Position numbers and translations under genes: made by a program. The notes beneath the pieces are model-generated. The model saw nothing but the letters and a program-made list of their open reading frames with translations, had not been told where the DNA came from and did no database searches. DNA of 64,000 nucleotides from an uncultured Bacteroidales bacterium (GTDB lineage: Bacteria > Bacteroidota > Bacteroidia > Bacteroidales > FEN-979): positions 55,644 to 119,643 of the forward strand of contig CAIRDP010000022.1 in NCBI GenBank assembly GCA_903877385.1, read 5' to 3'. Below are positions 29,619 to 38,418 of this stretch, piece after piece; within the stretch, counting starts at the first letter, position 1; the number at the start of each line of letters is the position of its first letter.

Positions 29619-30358
29619 TAGATCTGCACGTGAAAAAGAAGCTCCACACGAATGAGGGTGAGGGGGAACTGGATGTATGCATTAACATTCCCGAGCAAGC
29701 TCTTGTCACGGTTTTCGGCAAATCGGGAGCCGGGAAAACCACTTTGCTGAGGATCATTGCAGGATTAATAAAGCCTGAGGGCGGATTTATTAAGGTGGGT
29801 GGCCAGACCTGGTACGATTCGGGCGCAAACATCAACATTAAACCCCAGCTCCGCGATATCGGCTTCGTGTTCCAGGATTATGCGCTCTTCCCGAACATGA
29901 CGGTGAAGGAGCAGCTGTTATACGCCAGTCCGCTGAAAGAACATAAGTATATCTCGGAACTGCTGGATGTTTTCCATCTGAAGGGTTTATGCGAACGGAA
30001 GCCGGGGAAACTATCGGGCGGACAGCAGCAACGCCTGGCCGTGGCAAGGGCCCTGGCAAGGAAACCCAGGATACTGCTGCTCGACGAACCTTTGAGTGCC
30101 CTCGACAGCGAAATGAGGCTGGCTTTGCAGGAGGAGATCATCCAGGCGCATACAAATTTTAATGCCACTACCTTGCTGGTGAGCCATGATGTGTACGAGG
30201 TTTCCAGGCTTTCAAACTATGTTTACGTGATCGATAACGGGAGGATCAGCAAACAGGGAAAGCCGGGCGATATCTTTAATTCAGCGATGCCCGGGAGACC
30301 GCCTGCAGATGAAGGGCCTAATTGTTATTGTTCTGTATGCGGTTCCTTACGTCAATAA
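29603..30358 (+). CDS. modC: molybdate ABC transporter ATPase lacking the Mop/TOBE domain
   Basis: 251-residue ABC ATPase: Walker A FGKSGAGKTTLLRII, Q-loop FVFQDYALFP, signature LSGGQQQRLAVARAL, Walker B ILLLDEPLSALD and H-loop LVSHD. E. coli-type ModC has about 350 residues with a C-terminal TOBE (molybdate-sensing) domain. Here the chain ends about 20 residues after YVIDNGRISKQGKPGDIF, with a tail (PGRPPADEGP...) not seen in the family. The last 41 bases overlap the convergent xdhC gene. The ATPase should work, but the intrinsic trans-inhibition by bound molybdate described for some ModC proteins would be missing. Confidence 0.93.
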   Translation: MEKVLIDLHVKKKLHTNEGEGELDVCINIPEQALVTVFGKSGAGKTTLLRIIAGLIKPEGGFIKVGGQTWYDSGANINIKPQLRDIGFVFQDYALFPNMTVKEQLLYASPLKEHKYISELLDVFHLKGLCERKPGKLSGGQQQRLAVARALARKPRILLLDEPLSALDSEMRLALQEEIIQAHTNFNATTLLVSHDVYEVSRLSNYVYVIDNGRISKQGKPGDIFNSAMPGRPPADEGPNCYCSVCGSLRQ

Positions 30359-31094
30359 GTTTCGCGAGTATGCTGATGGCAATCTCGTTGGGAGTCTGAG
30401 CTTCGAATTTTATCCCTATAGGCATATCCACTGAATCTATTTCTTCGGATGTAAGCAGGTTCTCGGCCAGGAATCGGCTGCGTGCCTGTTCAACTTTCCT
30501 TGTACTCCCCAGCATACCTACGTATGCATGGGGTTTTCGGGTGACCTTCACGAGTATCTCCTCGTCGAAGATATGCTTGGGCGTAACGATGACGATATAG
30601 GTGTTTTCATCAAAAACCGTCTCTTCTATAGCTTCGAAATAATCCTTGCCAATACAGTTGCATCCATTGAATTCAGGGTCGGAAAAGATGCCTTCCCTGG
30701 GATCGAACACGGTAAGCGAGAAATCAAAATCCCTGGCAAAATGCGCTATGGATTTTCCAATATGTCCCGCCCCGAAAATAAACAGTTTCTGGGAAGGATT
30801 GATGGGTTCTATGTATACTTCCATGTATCCCCCGCAATGCATCCCCAGGTCGTTTTCAAGGTTGAAGGAACATTTGACAGGTTTGCCCAGTGCAATCAGC
30901 TCAAGGGTCTTTTCAGCCACTTCTTTTTCAACGGTGCCGCCCCCTATGCTGCCGAATATACTGCCGTCCTCGTAAACGATCATCTTCGACCCGGCTTTAC
31001 GCGGGGTGGATCCTTTGGTTTCGACCACGATGCAGACCGCTGCCCTGAGATTTGTATTCTTTATTTCTTCGGCCTTTGAAAAAACTGTTTGCAT
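30318..31094 (-). CDS. xdhC: XdhC-family molybdenum hydroxylase maturation factor
   Basis: 258 residues. The N-terminal XdhC/CoxI domain has CIVVETKGSTPRKAGSKMIV, FGSIGGGTVEKEV and LGMHCGGYMEVYIEP. The C-terminal Rossmann domain has LFIFGAGHIGKSIAHFARD and YVGMLGSTRKVEQAR. XdhC binds molybdenum cofactor, promotes its sulfuration and hands it to xanthine-dehydrogenase-type enzymes. A substrate enzyme is encoded 4.4 kb away, on the other strand. An exact -7 element TATTTTTG (31129-31122, minus strand) precedes it. Confidence 0.93.
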   Translation of the reverse strand: MQTVFSKAEEIKNTNLRAAVCIVVETKGSTPRKAGSKMIVYEDGSIFGSIGGGTVEKEVAEKTLELIALGKPVKCSFNLENDLGMHCGGYMEVYIEPINPSQKLFIFGAGHIGKSIAHFARDFDFSLTVFDPREGIFSDPEFNGCNCIGKDYFEAIEETVFDENTYIVIVTPKHIFDEEILVKVTRKPHAYVGMLGSTRKVEQARSRFLAENLLTSEEIDSVDMPIGIKFEAQTPNEIAISILAKLIDVRNRIQNNNN

Positions 31095-31121
31095 ATCTGA
31101 TTATTTGGTATTATCAAGCAG

Positions 31122-31129
31122 CAAAAATA
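31122..31129 (-). promoter_or_regulatory. -7 element of xdhC
   Basis: Minus-strand TATTTTTG, exact TAnnTTTG, 27 bases before the xdhC start codon. Confidence 0.5.
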
Positions 31130-31250
31130 CATAATTGCACTCAGATGCTTTGTACTATCGCAAATGCCTCAAATTCCGGCAGCGGGGATCATAATGGCGA
31201 TAGTATCTCAGGGCATTGATTGTCCTGGAATTGCATGTGATGAACCAGGC

Positions 31251-32786
31251 TCAGAAATCAAATGTGATCCCCTGGGCCAGGGCAGTCTCTCCGCTGAAAT
31301 TGATGGTGTTGGTTTGCCTTCGCATATAGGCTTTCCATGCATCCGAACCGGATTCACGTCCGCCTCCCGTATCTTTTTCACCACCGAAAGCCCCGCCTAT
31401 CTCGGCTCCCGAAGTCCCCAGGTTCACATTGGCTATCCCGCAGTCGGAACCGGTCTCGGAAAGGAATTTCTCTGCTTCCACGAGGTTCTCGGTGAATATG
31501 CAGGACGAAAGTCCCTGGGGTACGTTATTATTCAGGTGTGCAGCCTCTTCTATGGTTTTATACCGGATCAGGTATACTAGGGGGGCGAAGGTTTCTTCCT
31601 GCACCGTTTTGTAATGGTTCTCAGCCTCCACGATGGCAGGCATCACATAATTGCCCGAAGGATATTTGCTCCCTTCCAGCTTCGTTCCTCCGAAGATGAG
31701 TTTGCCTCCTTCTTTCTGCACTTCGCTGATGGCATGCAGGAAATTATTGACCGCGGTCCCGTCTACAAGCGGACCAACCAGGGTGTCTTTTTCAAGCGGG
31801 TCGCCAATGCGTTCGCTTATGCTCTGGTACGCTGCAAGCAGGCGCTGTTTCACTTCATCATAAACCTGCTCGTCAACGATAAGCCTTCGTGTTGAGGTGC
31901 AACGCTGTCCGCAGGTACCAACCGACCCGAAAACGACCGACTGAAGTGTCATTTCGAGGCTGGCGTGTTTTGAAATGATGACCGCATTGTTCCCGCCGAG
32001 TTCCAGTATGGTTTTACCCAGGCGTTTGCCAACGATTGCCGCTACTTTCCTGCCTACATTAGTGGAACCTGTAACCGAGACCAGGGGGATGCGTTTATCT
32101 GCAGCAAAATTATCGCCCAGTACCGAAGACTTTGCAATGATCATGTTAAACACTCCTTCGGGAACATTGTTCTTCTTTAAGGCTTCGGCAATGATTTTTT
32201 GAACGGCTATCGCGCAAAGCGGGGTTTTTGAACTGGGTTTCCAGATGACTACGTCGCCTGCAATGGCTGCCAGCATTGAGTTCCAGCCCCATACCGCCAC
32301 CGGGAAGTTAAAGGAAGTGATGATCCCTACTATGCCTATGGGATGGTACTGGTCGTACATGCGGTGAAACGGACGTTCGGAATGCATGGTGGCGCCGTTC
32401 AGCAAACGCGACTGCCCTACTGCAAATTCACAGATGTCGATCATTTCCTGCACCTCCCCCAGGCCTTCTTCATAGATCTTCCCCATTTCAAGTGAAACAA
32501 GGTATCCGAGTTCTGCTTTTTTCCTTCTCAGCGCCTCACCTATCTGGCGAACGACCTCTCCCCGCTTGGGGGCCGGGACAATCCTCCACTTCAGGTAGGC
32601 CTCCTGTGCTTTGTTCATCAGGTGCTCATAATCATCAAGCGTGGCATTTTTCACTTTTGCTATGATTGAACCGTCAATAGGTGAATAGGATGCTGTTTCG
32701 TCTCCATTAGTCTCAAGCCAGGTTTCCCCTGTACTGGCGCCGTAGTTCAGCTGTTCGATTCCCAGGTCTTGTAAGTTGAATTTCAT
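31251..32786 (-). CDS. aldehyde dehydrogenase family 7 (alpha-aminoadipate semialdehyde dehydrogenase-like)
   Basis: 511 residues with catalytic Cys in GTCGQRCTSTRRLIV, cofactor-binding VSVTGSTNVGRKVAAIV, general-base region KTILELGGNNAVII and the family-7 end FGGEKDTGGGRESGSDAWKAYMRRQTNTINFS. ALDH7 enzymes oxidise alpha-aminoadipate semialdehyde in lysine breakdown and related aldehydes. It is 29 bases downstream of the P5C dehydrogenase gene on the same strand, so both probably share one transcript. Its presence between molybdenum genes may be coincidence or may reflect aldehyde metabolism. Confidence 0.92.
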   Translation of the reverse strand: MKFNLQDLGIEQLNYGASTGETWLETNGDETASYSPIDGSIIAKVKNATLDDYEHLMNKAQEAYLKWRIVPAPKRGEVVRQIGEALRRKKAELGYLVSLEMGKIYEEGLGEVQEMIDICEFAVGQSRLLNGATMHSERPFHRMYDQYHPIGIVGIITSFNFPVAVWGWNSMLAAIAGDVVIWKPSSKTPLCAIAVQKIIAEALKKNNVPEGVFNMIIAKSSVLGDNFAADKRIPLVSVTGSTNVGRKVAAIVGKRLGKTILELGGNNAVIISKHASLEMTLQSVVFGSVGTCGQRCTSTRRLIVDEQVYDEVKQRLLAAYQSISERIGDPLEKDTLVGPLVDGTAVNNFLHAISEVQKEGGKLIFGGTKLEGSKYPSGNYVMPAIVEAENHYKTVQEETFAPLVYLIRYKTIEEAAHLNNNVPQGLSSCIFTENLVEAEKFLSETGSDCGIANVNLGTSGAEIGGAFGGEKDTGGGRESGSDAWKAYMRRQTNTINFSGETALAQGITFDF

Positions 32787-32815
32787 GATTGTTTTGGTTT
32801 GTTGATTCGTTATTG

Positions 32816-34444
32816 TTATTCAGTCATATAGCCGTAGCGGTAATCCGATGCGGGCTGGAATGTTTCTTTAATGGTTCGTGGACTGATCCAGCGGATTAGG
32901 TTGAATTCTCCTCCTGCCTTGTCGTTGGTCCCCGAAGCACGGGAACCTCCGAAGGGCTGCAAACCTACGATGGCTCCCGTAGGTTTATCGTTGATATAAA
33001 AATTCCCAGCCGAATACCTTAGTTGTTCACACATGACCGAAGCCGCCACCCTGTCGCGGGAGAACACGGCGCCTGTGAGTCCGTAAGGAGAGGTTTCATT
33101 GCAAAGCTTTACGGTTTCCTCCATCTTGTCATCGGCATAGATATAAATGGTGAGGATGGGCCCGAAGATCTCTTCCACCATGGTTTTAAACCTTGGATTG
33201 GAGGTGACGATGACGGTGGGTTCCACAAAGTACCCGCTTGTTTTATCGCCCTTACCCCCTGCAATGATCTCGGCTTCCTTGGAATTCTTTGCGTAATTGA
33301 TGTAGCTCATGCAGTTGTCGAAAGACCCTTCGTCTATCACGGCATTGATGAAGTTCCCTCTGTTGGTAACGTCACCCATCGGGGCATCTGCGCATATTGT
33401 TAACAATTCTGTCCTGATCTCAGGCCATAGGGTCTCCGGGATATACATCCTCGAAACCGCCGAGCATTTCTGGCCCTGGAATTCAAAGGCGCCACGGTAT
33501 GCGTTGACCGCAACATCCCTGCAACTGGCAGTCGGGTGGACAAATATGAAGTTCTTGCCTCCCGTTTCGCCTATCAGCCTCGGATATGAAATATAATGAG
33601 GCAACTGCACAGATACGTCCCTCCAGAGGGAGTTGAATGTTTCGTTTGAACCTGTGAAATGTATCCCGGCCAGGTGGGGTGAAGCTAAAACCGTCTTCCC
33701 TATAAGAGCCCCGCTCCCGGGGATAAAATTGATCACTCCCGCCGGGAGCCCTGCTTCCATGAAGATCTTCATCAGGTAATAGTTTGACAGCAATGAAGTT
33801 GTTGCGGGTTTCCAAACCGTAGTATTCCCCATCATTACAGGAGCCATGTTCAGGTTGGAGGCGATGGAAGTGAAATTGAAAGGACTCACGGTGAATACGA
33901 ATCCTTCCAGGGGGCGGAATTCCATTTTATTCAGCTGGTTGAATGCCGAGCTCGGCTGCATTCCGTAAATGCGGGAGGCGAAATATGCATTGAATTTCAG
34001 GAAATCAATGGTTTCGCAAACGGCATCGATTTCGGCCTGGTAGATATTCTTGCTCTGCCCCAGCATGGTAGCGGCATTCATCACAGCCCTGTACTTCCCT
34101 CCTATCAGTTCTGCGGCTTTAAGCAATATGGATGCGCGTACGGTCCATGAAAGGTTGGACCAGACATTGTGAGCTTCAAGTGCGGCAGCTATGGCCATCC
34201 CGGCTTCCTTCTCCGTTGCCTTATGGTAGGTCGCAAGAACATGAGAATGCCTGTGAGGCATCCTCACCTCCCCCGTCTGGTTTGTCCTGACCTCCTTGCC
34301 CCCTATGATCAGGGGAATTTCAACCTGGCTTCCCATTTGTTTCTGAAGTTCGAGCTCAAGCTGATTTCGTTCACTGCTCCCTTTTTTATAGTCAAGCATT
34401 GCTTCATTCTGGGGCAGCTGGAAATTAAAGATTGCATTGTTCAT
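32816..34444 (-). CDS. pruA: L-glutamate gamma-semialdehyde (P5C) dehydrogenase
   Basis: 542 residues of the class-4 aldehyde dehydrogenase type: PLEGFVFTVSPFNFTSIASNL, catalytic Cys in EFQGQKCSAVSRMYIPE, ETGGKNFIFVHPTA and the C-terminal GSRASGTNDKAGG. The enzyme converts glutamate-gamma-semialdehyde to glutamate with NAD, the last step of proline degradation; no proline dehydrogenase domain or gene is adjacent. The start MNNAIFNFQLPQNE is natural for Bacteroidota members. A perfect 10-bp inverted repeat lies in its leader, just downstream of an exact -7 element. Confidence 0.93.
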   Translation of the reverse strand: MNNAIFNFQLPQNEAMLDYKKGSSERNQLELELQKQMGSQVEIPLIIGGKEVRTNQTGEVRMPHRHSHVLATYHKATEKEAGMAIAAALEAHNVWSNLSWTVRASILLKAAELIGGKYRAVMNAATMLGQSKNIYQAEIDAVCETIDFLKFNAYFASRIYGMQPSSAFNQLNKMEFRPLEGFVFTVSPFNFTSIASNLNMAPVMMGNTTVWKPATTSLLSNYYLMKIFMEAGLPAGVINFIPGSGALIGKTVLASPHLAGIHFTGSNETFNSLWRDVSVQLPHYISYPRLIGETGGKNFIFVHPTASCRDVAVNAYRGAFEFQGQKCSAVSRMYIPETLWPEIRTELLTICADAPMGDVTNRGNFINAVIDEGSFDNCMSYINYAKNSKEAEIIAGGKGDKTSGYFVEPTVIVTSNPRFKTMVEEIFGPILTIYIYADDKMEETVKLCNETSPYGLTGAVFSRDRVAASVMCEQLRYSAGNFYINDKPTGAIVGLQPFGGSRASGTNDKAGGEFNLIRWISPRTIKETFQPASDYRYGYMTE

Positions 34445-34470
34445 AAAATCTGTATCTGGGTATTGACAAT

Positions 34471-34529
34471 CCGAATTGCACGGTTTTGCAATTCGGCCGC
34501 AAAATTATCAATATTTTACATGATTACAA
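34471..34529 (-). promoter_or_regulatory. pruA promoter with operator-like inverted repeat
   Basis: Minus-strand -7 TAATTTTG (34507-34500) with TTG (34529-34527) 19 bases upstream. Immediately downstream, CCGAATTGCA (34471-34480) and TGCAATTCGG (34487-34496) form a perfect 10-bp inverted repeat with a 6-base centre, covering the expected transcription start. It may be a repressor operator or a leader hairpin. Confidence 0.6.
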
Positions 34530-34547
34530 GACCCCGGGCAATGACTT

Positions 34548-34922
34548 TTACCGGATCTTTTGTTTCATTTCGGAGAGGATGATGTTAAACCCGTCATTAA
34601 TGATCGCATCATACTTGACATGAAACGTTTCAAATGCCGCGATGATGATCTTCCCCTCCCTGGTAAGGACAGTGTTACCGCCGTTTGTCCCGCCCCGGCT
34701 CGGTTTGATGAGAGGAAACCCAAGTTCCTTTTCAATTTTCTTAAGGCTGCCCCAGGTTTTCCTGTAAGTCAGGCCCATCATTTCAACCGCGCTGATCAGC
34801 GAGCCGGTTTGATCTATGTTTTTAAGCAATTCACACTTTTTATCACCAAGCACCCCGATTTTTTCGGAAGTTTCCAGCCAGATTTTATAATTCAGGCGGA
34901 GTTTGTCTATTTTTGATTTCAT
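34548..34922 (-). CDS. modE: ModE-type winged-helix regulator (DNA-binding domain only)
   Basis: 124 residues matching the N-terminal LysR-like winged helix of ModE: LLKNIDQTGSLISAVEMMGLTYRKTWGSLKKIEKELGFPL followed in pieces by KPSRGGTNGGNTVLTREG (the GG-rich wing) and a C-terminal dimerisation helix. The two molybdate-binding TOBE domains of E. coli ModE are absent, as in many one-domain ModE proteins. It is divergent from the molybdenum cassette, 85 bases away, and is the natural candidate to bind the palindrome at modA. Confidence 0.85.
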   Translation of the reverse strand: MKSKIDKLRLNYKIWLETSEKIGVLGDKKCELLKNIDQTGSLISAVEMMGLTYRKTWGSLKKIEKELGFPLIKPSRGGTNGGNTVLTREGKIIIAAFETFHVKYDAIINDGFNIILSEMKQKIR

Positions 34923-34963
34923 TTTTCAGAAATTAAACCTGGCGGAAAATGAACTAAAAATTT

Positions 34964-34971
34964 TACTTTTG
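34964..34971 (+). promoter_or_regulatory. -7 element TACTTTTG of the molybdenum hydroxylase cassette
   Basis: Exact TAnnTTTG match 36 bases before the first gene of the cassette. No clear ModE box is seen in this 85-base divergent region. Confidence 0.55.
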
Positions 34972-35007
34972 CTTTTGCTCTGCGAAGATATCTGAAAATA
35001 CAACATT

Positions 35008-35460
35008 ATGGTAAAAGATCATGTTGCGGAAGCCCTGGAATTGTTCAAATCGGGTTTCCATTGTTCCCAGGCCGTATTAGCTGTTTTCGCTGAAGAAAAC
35101 GGTCTTCAGACCGATGCCGCGCTTAAAATTGCCTGTCCGTTCGGCGGTGGCATGGGCGGTTTCGGGAGGACCTGCGGCGCACTTACAGCTGCCATGGTGG
35201 TGGTAGGATTGAAATATGGAAATGCAAAATCCACCGATCGTGAGGCGGCAGTCCTTTGCAGGGAAAAAACCAGGGAGCTCATCGAAAAATTTGAGAAGAT
35301 CCACGGATCCAGTATGTGCAACGAACTCGTCGGCTTTGACCGCAGCAACATGAAGGGGGCTGAACTGATGGAAAAGCTACCCCATTTTTATACGGTTTGT
35401 CCGAAATTCCTTGAAACTGTGATCACCTACCTTGAAGAAGAACTATTAACTATAATTTAA
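35008..35460 (+). CDS. C-GCAxxG-C-C family protein
   Basis: 150 residues of the C_GCxxG_C_C family: FHCSQAVLAVFAEENGL, then IACPFGGGMGGFGRTCGALTAAMVVVGL, and later Cys residues in AVLCREKTRE, SSMCNELVGFD and YTVCPKFLETV. Several conserved Cys could bind a metal or redox centre; the family's activity is unknown. It is the first gene of the cassette and is followed by the hydroxylase gene after 30 bases. From memory, a member of the same family (DVU_1555) belongs to the D. vulgaris version of this cassette. Confidence 0.87.
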   Translation: MVKDHVAEALELFKSGFHCSQAVLAVFAEENGLQTDAALKIACPFGGGMGGFGRTCGALTAAMVVVGLKYGNAKSTDREAAVLCREKTRELIEKFEKIHGSSMCNELVGFDRSNMKGAELMEKLPHFYTVCPKFLETVITYLEEELLTII

Positions 35461-35490
35461 CCTGATAACCAACTATTTGGAGGAACGCTT

Positions 35491-38409
35491 ATGAAGCTTA
35501 GAAAAATGTGGCTCAGCATCAACGGGGCCAACCGGATGTTTATCTGCAATCCTGAAAAGGATACCTTAGCCGACGTAGTCAGGCGGATGGGACTCACCGG
35601 AACTAAAATAGGCTGCGACAAAGGTGTTTGCGGCTCATGTACCGTGATCCTGAACGGGAAACTGGTTCGTGCCTGTACTAAAAAGGTTGCCAAAATTGAT
35701 GAATACAGCAGTATTCTGACCATCGAAGGGATTGGAACGCCTACCCACCTTCATCCCATCCAGGTTGCCTGGATGAATTATGGAGCCGTTCAGTGCGGCT
35801 TCTGCGTTCCGGGTTTCATCGTGTCGGCATATGCTCTTCTGCTGGAAAACAAGAACCCCACAAGGGAAGACGTGCGTGACTGGTTTCAGAAACACCGTAA
35901 CGTATGCCGCTGCACAGGTTACAAACAGATCGTGGATGCGGTGATGGCTGCTGCAAAGGTAATGCGGGGCGAAGCTACCATTGAAGAAATTTCCTTTAAA
36001 AATCCTGCCGACGGCGAATACTACGGTAAAGCAGTAGTTCGCCCGACGGCCCTGGCAAAAGTATGCGGACTGGCCGACTATGGTGACGACCAGGAACTCA
36101 AGATGCCGGCCGAAACACTTAAAGTCGTCATGGTGCAGCCTAAACTTGCCCATCATGCCAAAATCCTGGATATTGATTTCAGCGAAGCCGAAAAAATGCC
36201 GGGTGTGGTGAAAGTGATCACCCATAAGGATATCCTTGCTGCCGGCGGTACGAATATCATGGCCGAAGGCCACTTCCACGAGCGCACGACCCTGATGGTT
36301 CCCAGCCGAAAAGTTCTCTGCGACGACAGGATCTTCCGTTACGGCGACGTGGTAGCCCTGGTTGTTGCTGATACCAGGGACCATGCACGCGAAGCTGCAG
36401 CGAAAGTGAAAGTGAAAATCGAAAAGCTGCCCGAATACCTGGGCTACCTGGATACCGTGATGCCCGGCGCCATGCGCATTCATGAAGACACAACGAATAT
36501 CTTCTCCATGCAGCCTGTTCTGAAAGGTGCAGGGCTTGATGATGCGACAAAAGTCGCCGGAATCATAGATGATTCGGCCTTCAGCGCCTCGGGAAGCTTC
36601 TTCGCCACCCGCGAGCCTCACCTGTCTATCGAGGGAGACCCTCTCCAGGCTTATTTCGATGAAGACGGGATGCTTGCCATACAGTGCAAATCACAGGGAG
36701 TTTATTCTTCCATAGGCCGTATAGGAAGTTCAGTAGGCATCACCAGGGATAAGATCAGGATCATCATGAACCCCACAGGAGCCAGTTTCGGCTGGTCGAC
36801 CAATGCAGGCGACATCTGCCTTATTGCTGCCGCAGCCATGATCATGAAAGAACCTGTTGCTCTTTCGATGACCTATGAAGAACACCAGCATTTCTCGGGT
36901 AAACGCCGTCCCTGCCATTCCAACGGGCGCGTGGCCTGCGACAAGAACGGCAAAATAACCGCAGCCGAATTCGAGTTCGGGATGGACCAGGGTGCTTACA
37001 CCTTTGGAGGTGATGACGTGATCACCAAACAGGTGCGTTTTGCATTCTTCCCATACAACGTTCCCAATGTTGCCGGGCTTTCGCGAATAGCGATCACCAA
37101 CCATAATTTCGGCACCGCTTACAGGAGCTACGGTTCCCCCCAGGCCTACACCATGAGTGAAGCCCTGATGGATATGCTGGCCGAAGAAGCCGGTATCGAC
37201 CCCTTTGAATTCCGTTGGAGGAATATAGCCCGCCAGGGTGAAACGAACATCAACAGCCGTCCGTTCAGGCTCTACCCCATGGAGAACATGATGAAGATGC
37301 TCAAACCCCATTATGACAAGGCTGTGAAAGAGGCAAAGGAGAAGGATACTCCTGAAATCCGCCGGGGTGTAGGCCTCGCCTGGGGAGGATTCAACGTTAC
37401 CGAAGGAGCCACCGACAGCGCCACCGTACATCTTGAACTCAATCCCGATAACACCATCACAAAATACGACACCTGGCAGGAACTCGGGCAGGGAGGCGAT
37501 GTTGGTTCCATCATGGTGACCCTTGAAGCCCTGAAGCCGCTTGGGATCACTCCCGAACAGATCAGGCTGGTGCAGAGTGATACCAAGATATGCCCCGACA
37601 GCGGGATGTCGGCCGGCAGCCGTTCCCATTACATGAACGGGCATGCTACCATCAAGGCCGCCGAAAAGTTGATGAAGGCTATGCAGAATGCCGACGGAAC
37701 ATTCAGGACTTACGACGAGATGGTGAAAGAAGGCATACCCACCAGGCATGAGGGTAAATATATGACCATAGTCACCGAAGGCCTCAGCCGCCTCGACCCC
37801 AATACGGGCATTGGCGATCCCACCCCTGCATTCACTTACGCCCTGAATATGGCCGAGGTTGCCGTGGATACCAAAACAGGGAAGACTACGGTCACCCGCT
37901 TCGTCTGCGTTTCGGACGTGGGAAAAATCGGCAATATCGATGCCGTCAACGGACAGGCTTACGGCGGCATCTCCCACAGCATAGGGTTTGCGCTGTCGGA
38001 AGACTATGAGGATGTTAAAAAACACACCAACATCGCTACCAGCGGGGTGCCTTACATCAAGGACATCCCCGACGACATCATCCTTCTTTACCATGAAAGC
38101 CATGATACCACGGGACCTTTCGGATCATCAGGCGCTTCGGAAGCATTCCAGGCTTCGGGACATGTGGCAGTGCTGAACGCCATATATAACGCATGTGGCG
38201 TGAGGGTGTTCGAAATGCCGGCAACCAAAGAAAAAGTCAAGAAAGGGCTGGATATCCTTGCTTCCGGGGGTAAGATCGCTCCTCCTAAAAAGTATTTCCT
38301 TGGTTCCGACCTGTACGATGAACTTGAAAACATCAAAGCCAACCCGGTGCCTTACGGTGGCATAGATTTCTTCGAACCTATGGGCGGCGCGGGAGAACGA
38401 TTCTTCTAA
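35491..38409 (+). CDS. molybdenum hydroxylase (aldehyde oxidoreductase/xanthine dehydrogenase family), single chain without FAD domain
   Basis: 972 residues. The N-terminal plant-type [2Fe-2S] domain has GCDKGVCGSCT (C42, C47, C50) and C62; the second [2Fe-2S] domain has QCGFCVPGF (C102, C105) and NVCRCTGY (C139, C141). Two molybdopterin-binding domains follow, with the catalytic base probably the Glu in GSSGASEAF (about 884). The FAD domain of xanthine dehydrogenase is missing, as in Desulfovibrio Mop, so electrons must leave through the FeS centres. Substrates could be aldehydes or N-heterocycles. GGAGG is well placed before the ATG. The FeS/flavin gene follows after 9 bases. Confidence 0.93.
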   Translation: MKLRKMWLSINGANRMFICNPEKDTLADVVRRMGLTGTKIGCDKGVCGSCTVILNGKLVRACTKKVAKIDEYSSILTIEGIGTPTHLHPIQVAWMNYGAVQCGFCVPGFIVSAYALLLENKNPTREDVRDWFQKHRNVCRCTGYKQIVDAVMAAAKVMRGEATIEEISFKNPADGEYYGKAVVRPTALAKVCGLADYGDDQELKMPAETLKVVMVQPKLAHHAKILDIDFSEAEKMPGVVKVITHKDILAAGGTNIMAEGHFHERTTLMVPSRKVLCDDRIFRYGDVVALVVADTRDHAREAAAKVKVKIEKLPEYLGYLDTVMPGAMRIHEDTTNIFSMQPVLKGAGLDDATKVAGIIDDSAFSASGSFFATREPHLSIEGDPLQAYFDEDGMLAIQCKSQGVYSSIGRIGSSVGITRDKIRIIMNPTGASFGWSTNAGDICLIAAAAMIMKEPVALSMTYEEHQHFSGKRRPCHSNGRVACDKNGKITAAEFEFGMDQGAYTFGGDDVITKQVRFAFFPYNVPNVAGLSRIAITNHNFGTAYRSYGSPQAYTMSEALMDMLAEEAGIDPFEFRWRNIARQGETNINSRPFRLYPMENMMKMLKPHYDKAVKEAKEKDTPEIRRGVGLAWGGFNVTEGATDSATVHLELNPDNTITKYDTWQELGQGGDVGSIMVTLEALKPLGITPEQIRLVQSDTKICPDSGMSAGSRSHYMNGHATIKAAEKLMKAMQNADGTFRTYDEMVKEGIPTRHEGKYMTIVTEGLSRLDPNTGIGDPTPAFTYALNMAEVAVDTKTGKTTVTRFVCVSDVGKIGNIDAVNGQAYGGISHSIGFALSEDYEDVKKHTNIATSGVPYIKDIPDDIILLYHESHDTTGPFGSSGASEAFQASGHVAVLNAIYNACGVRVFEMPATKEKVKKGLDILASGGKIAPPKKYFLGSDLYDELENIKANPVPYGGIDFFEPMGGAGERFF

Positions 38410-38418
38410 GCTCCCTTT

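Noticed and set aside
35635..36621. 328-codon minus-strand frame over the hydroxylase FeS domains
   Set aside because: Same reason: the opposite strand encodes complete Cys motifs in the right order.
36730..38103. Long minus-strand open frame (457 codons) antisense to the molybdenum hydroxylase
   Set aside because: It is His/Gly/Val-rich, without domain or signal, and mirrors the conserved hydroxylase codons. A shadow frame caused by GC-biased third positions.
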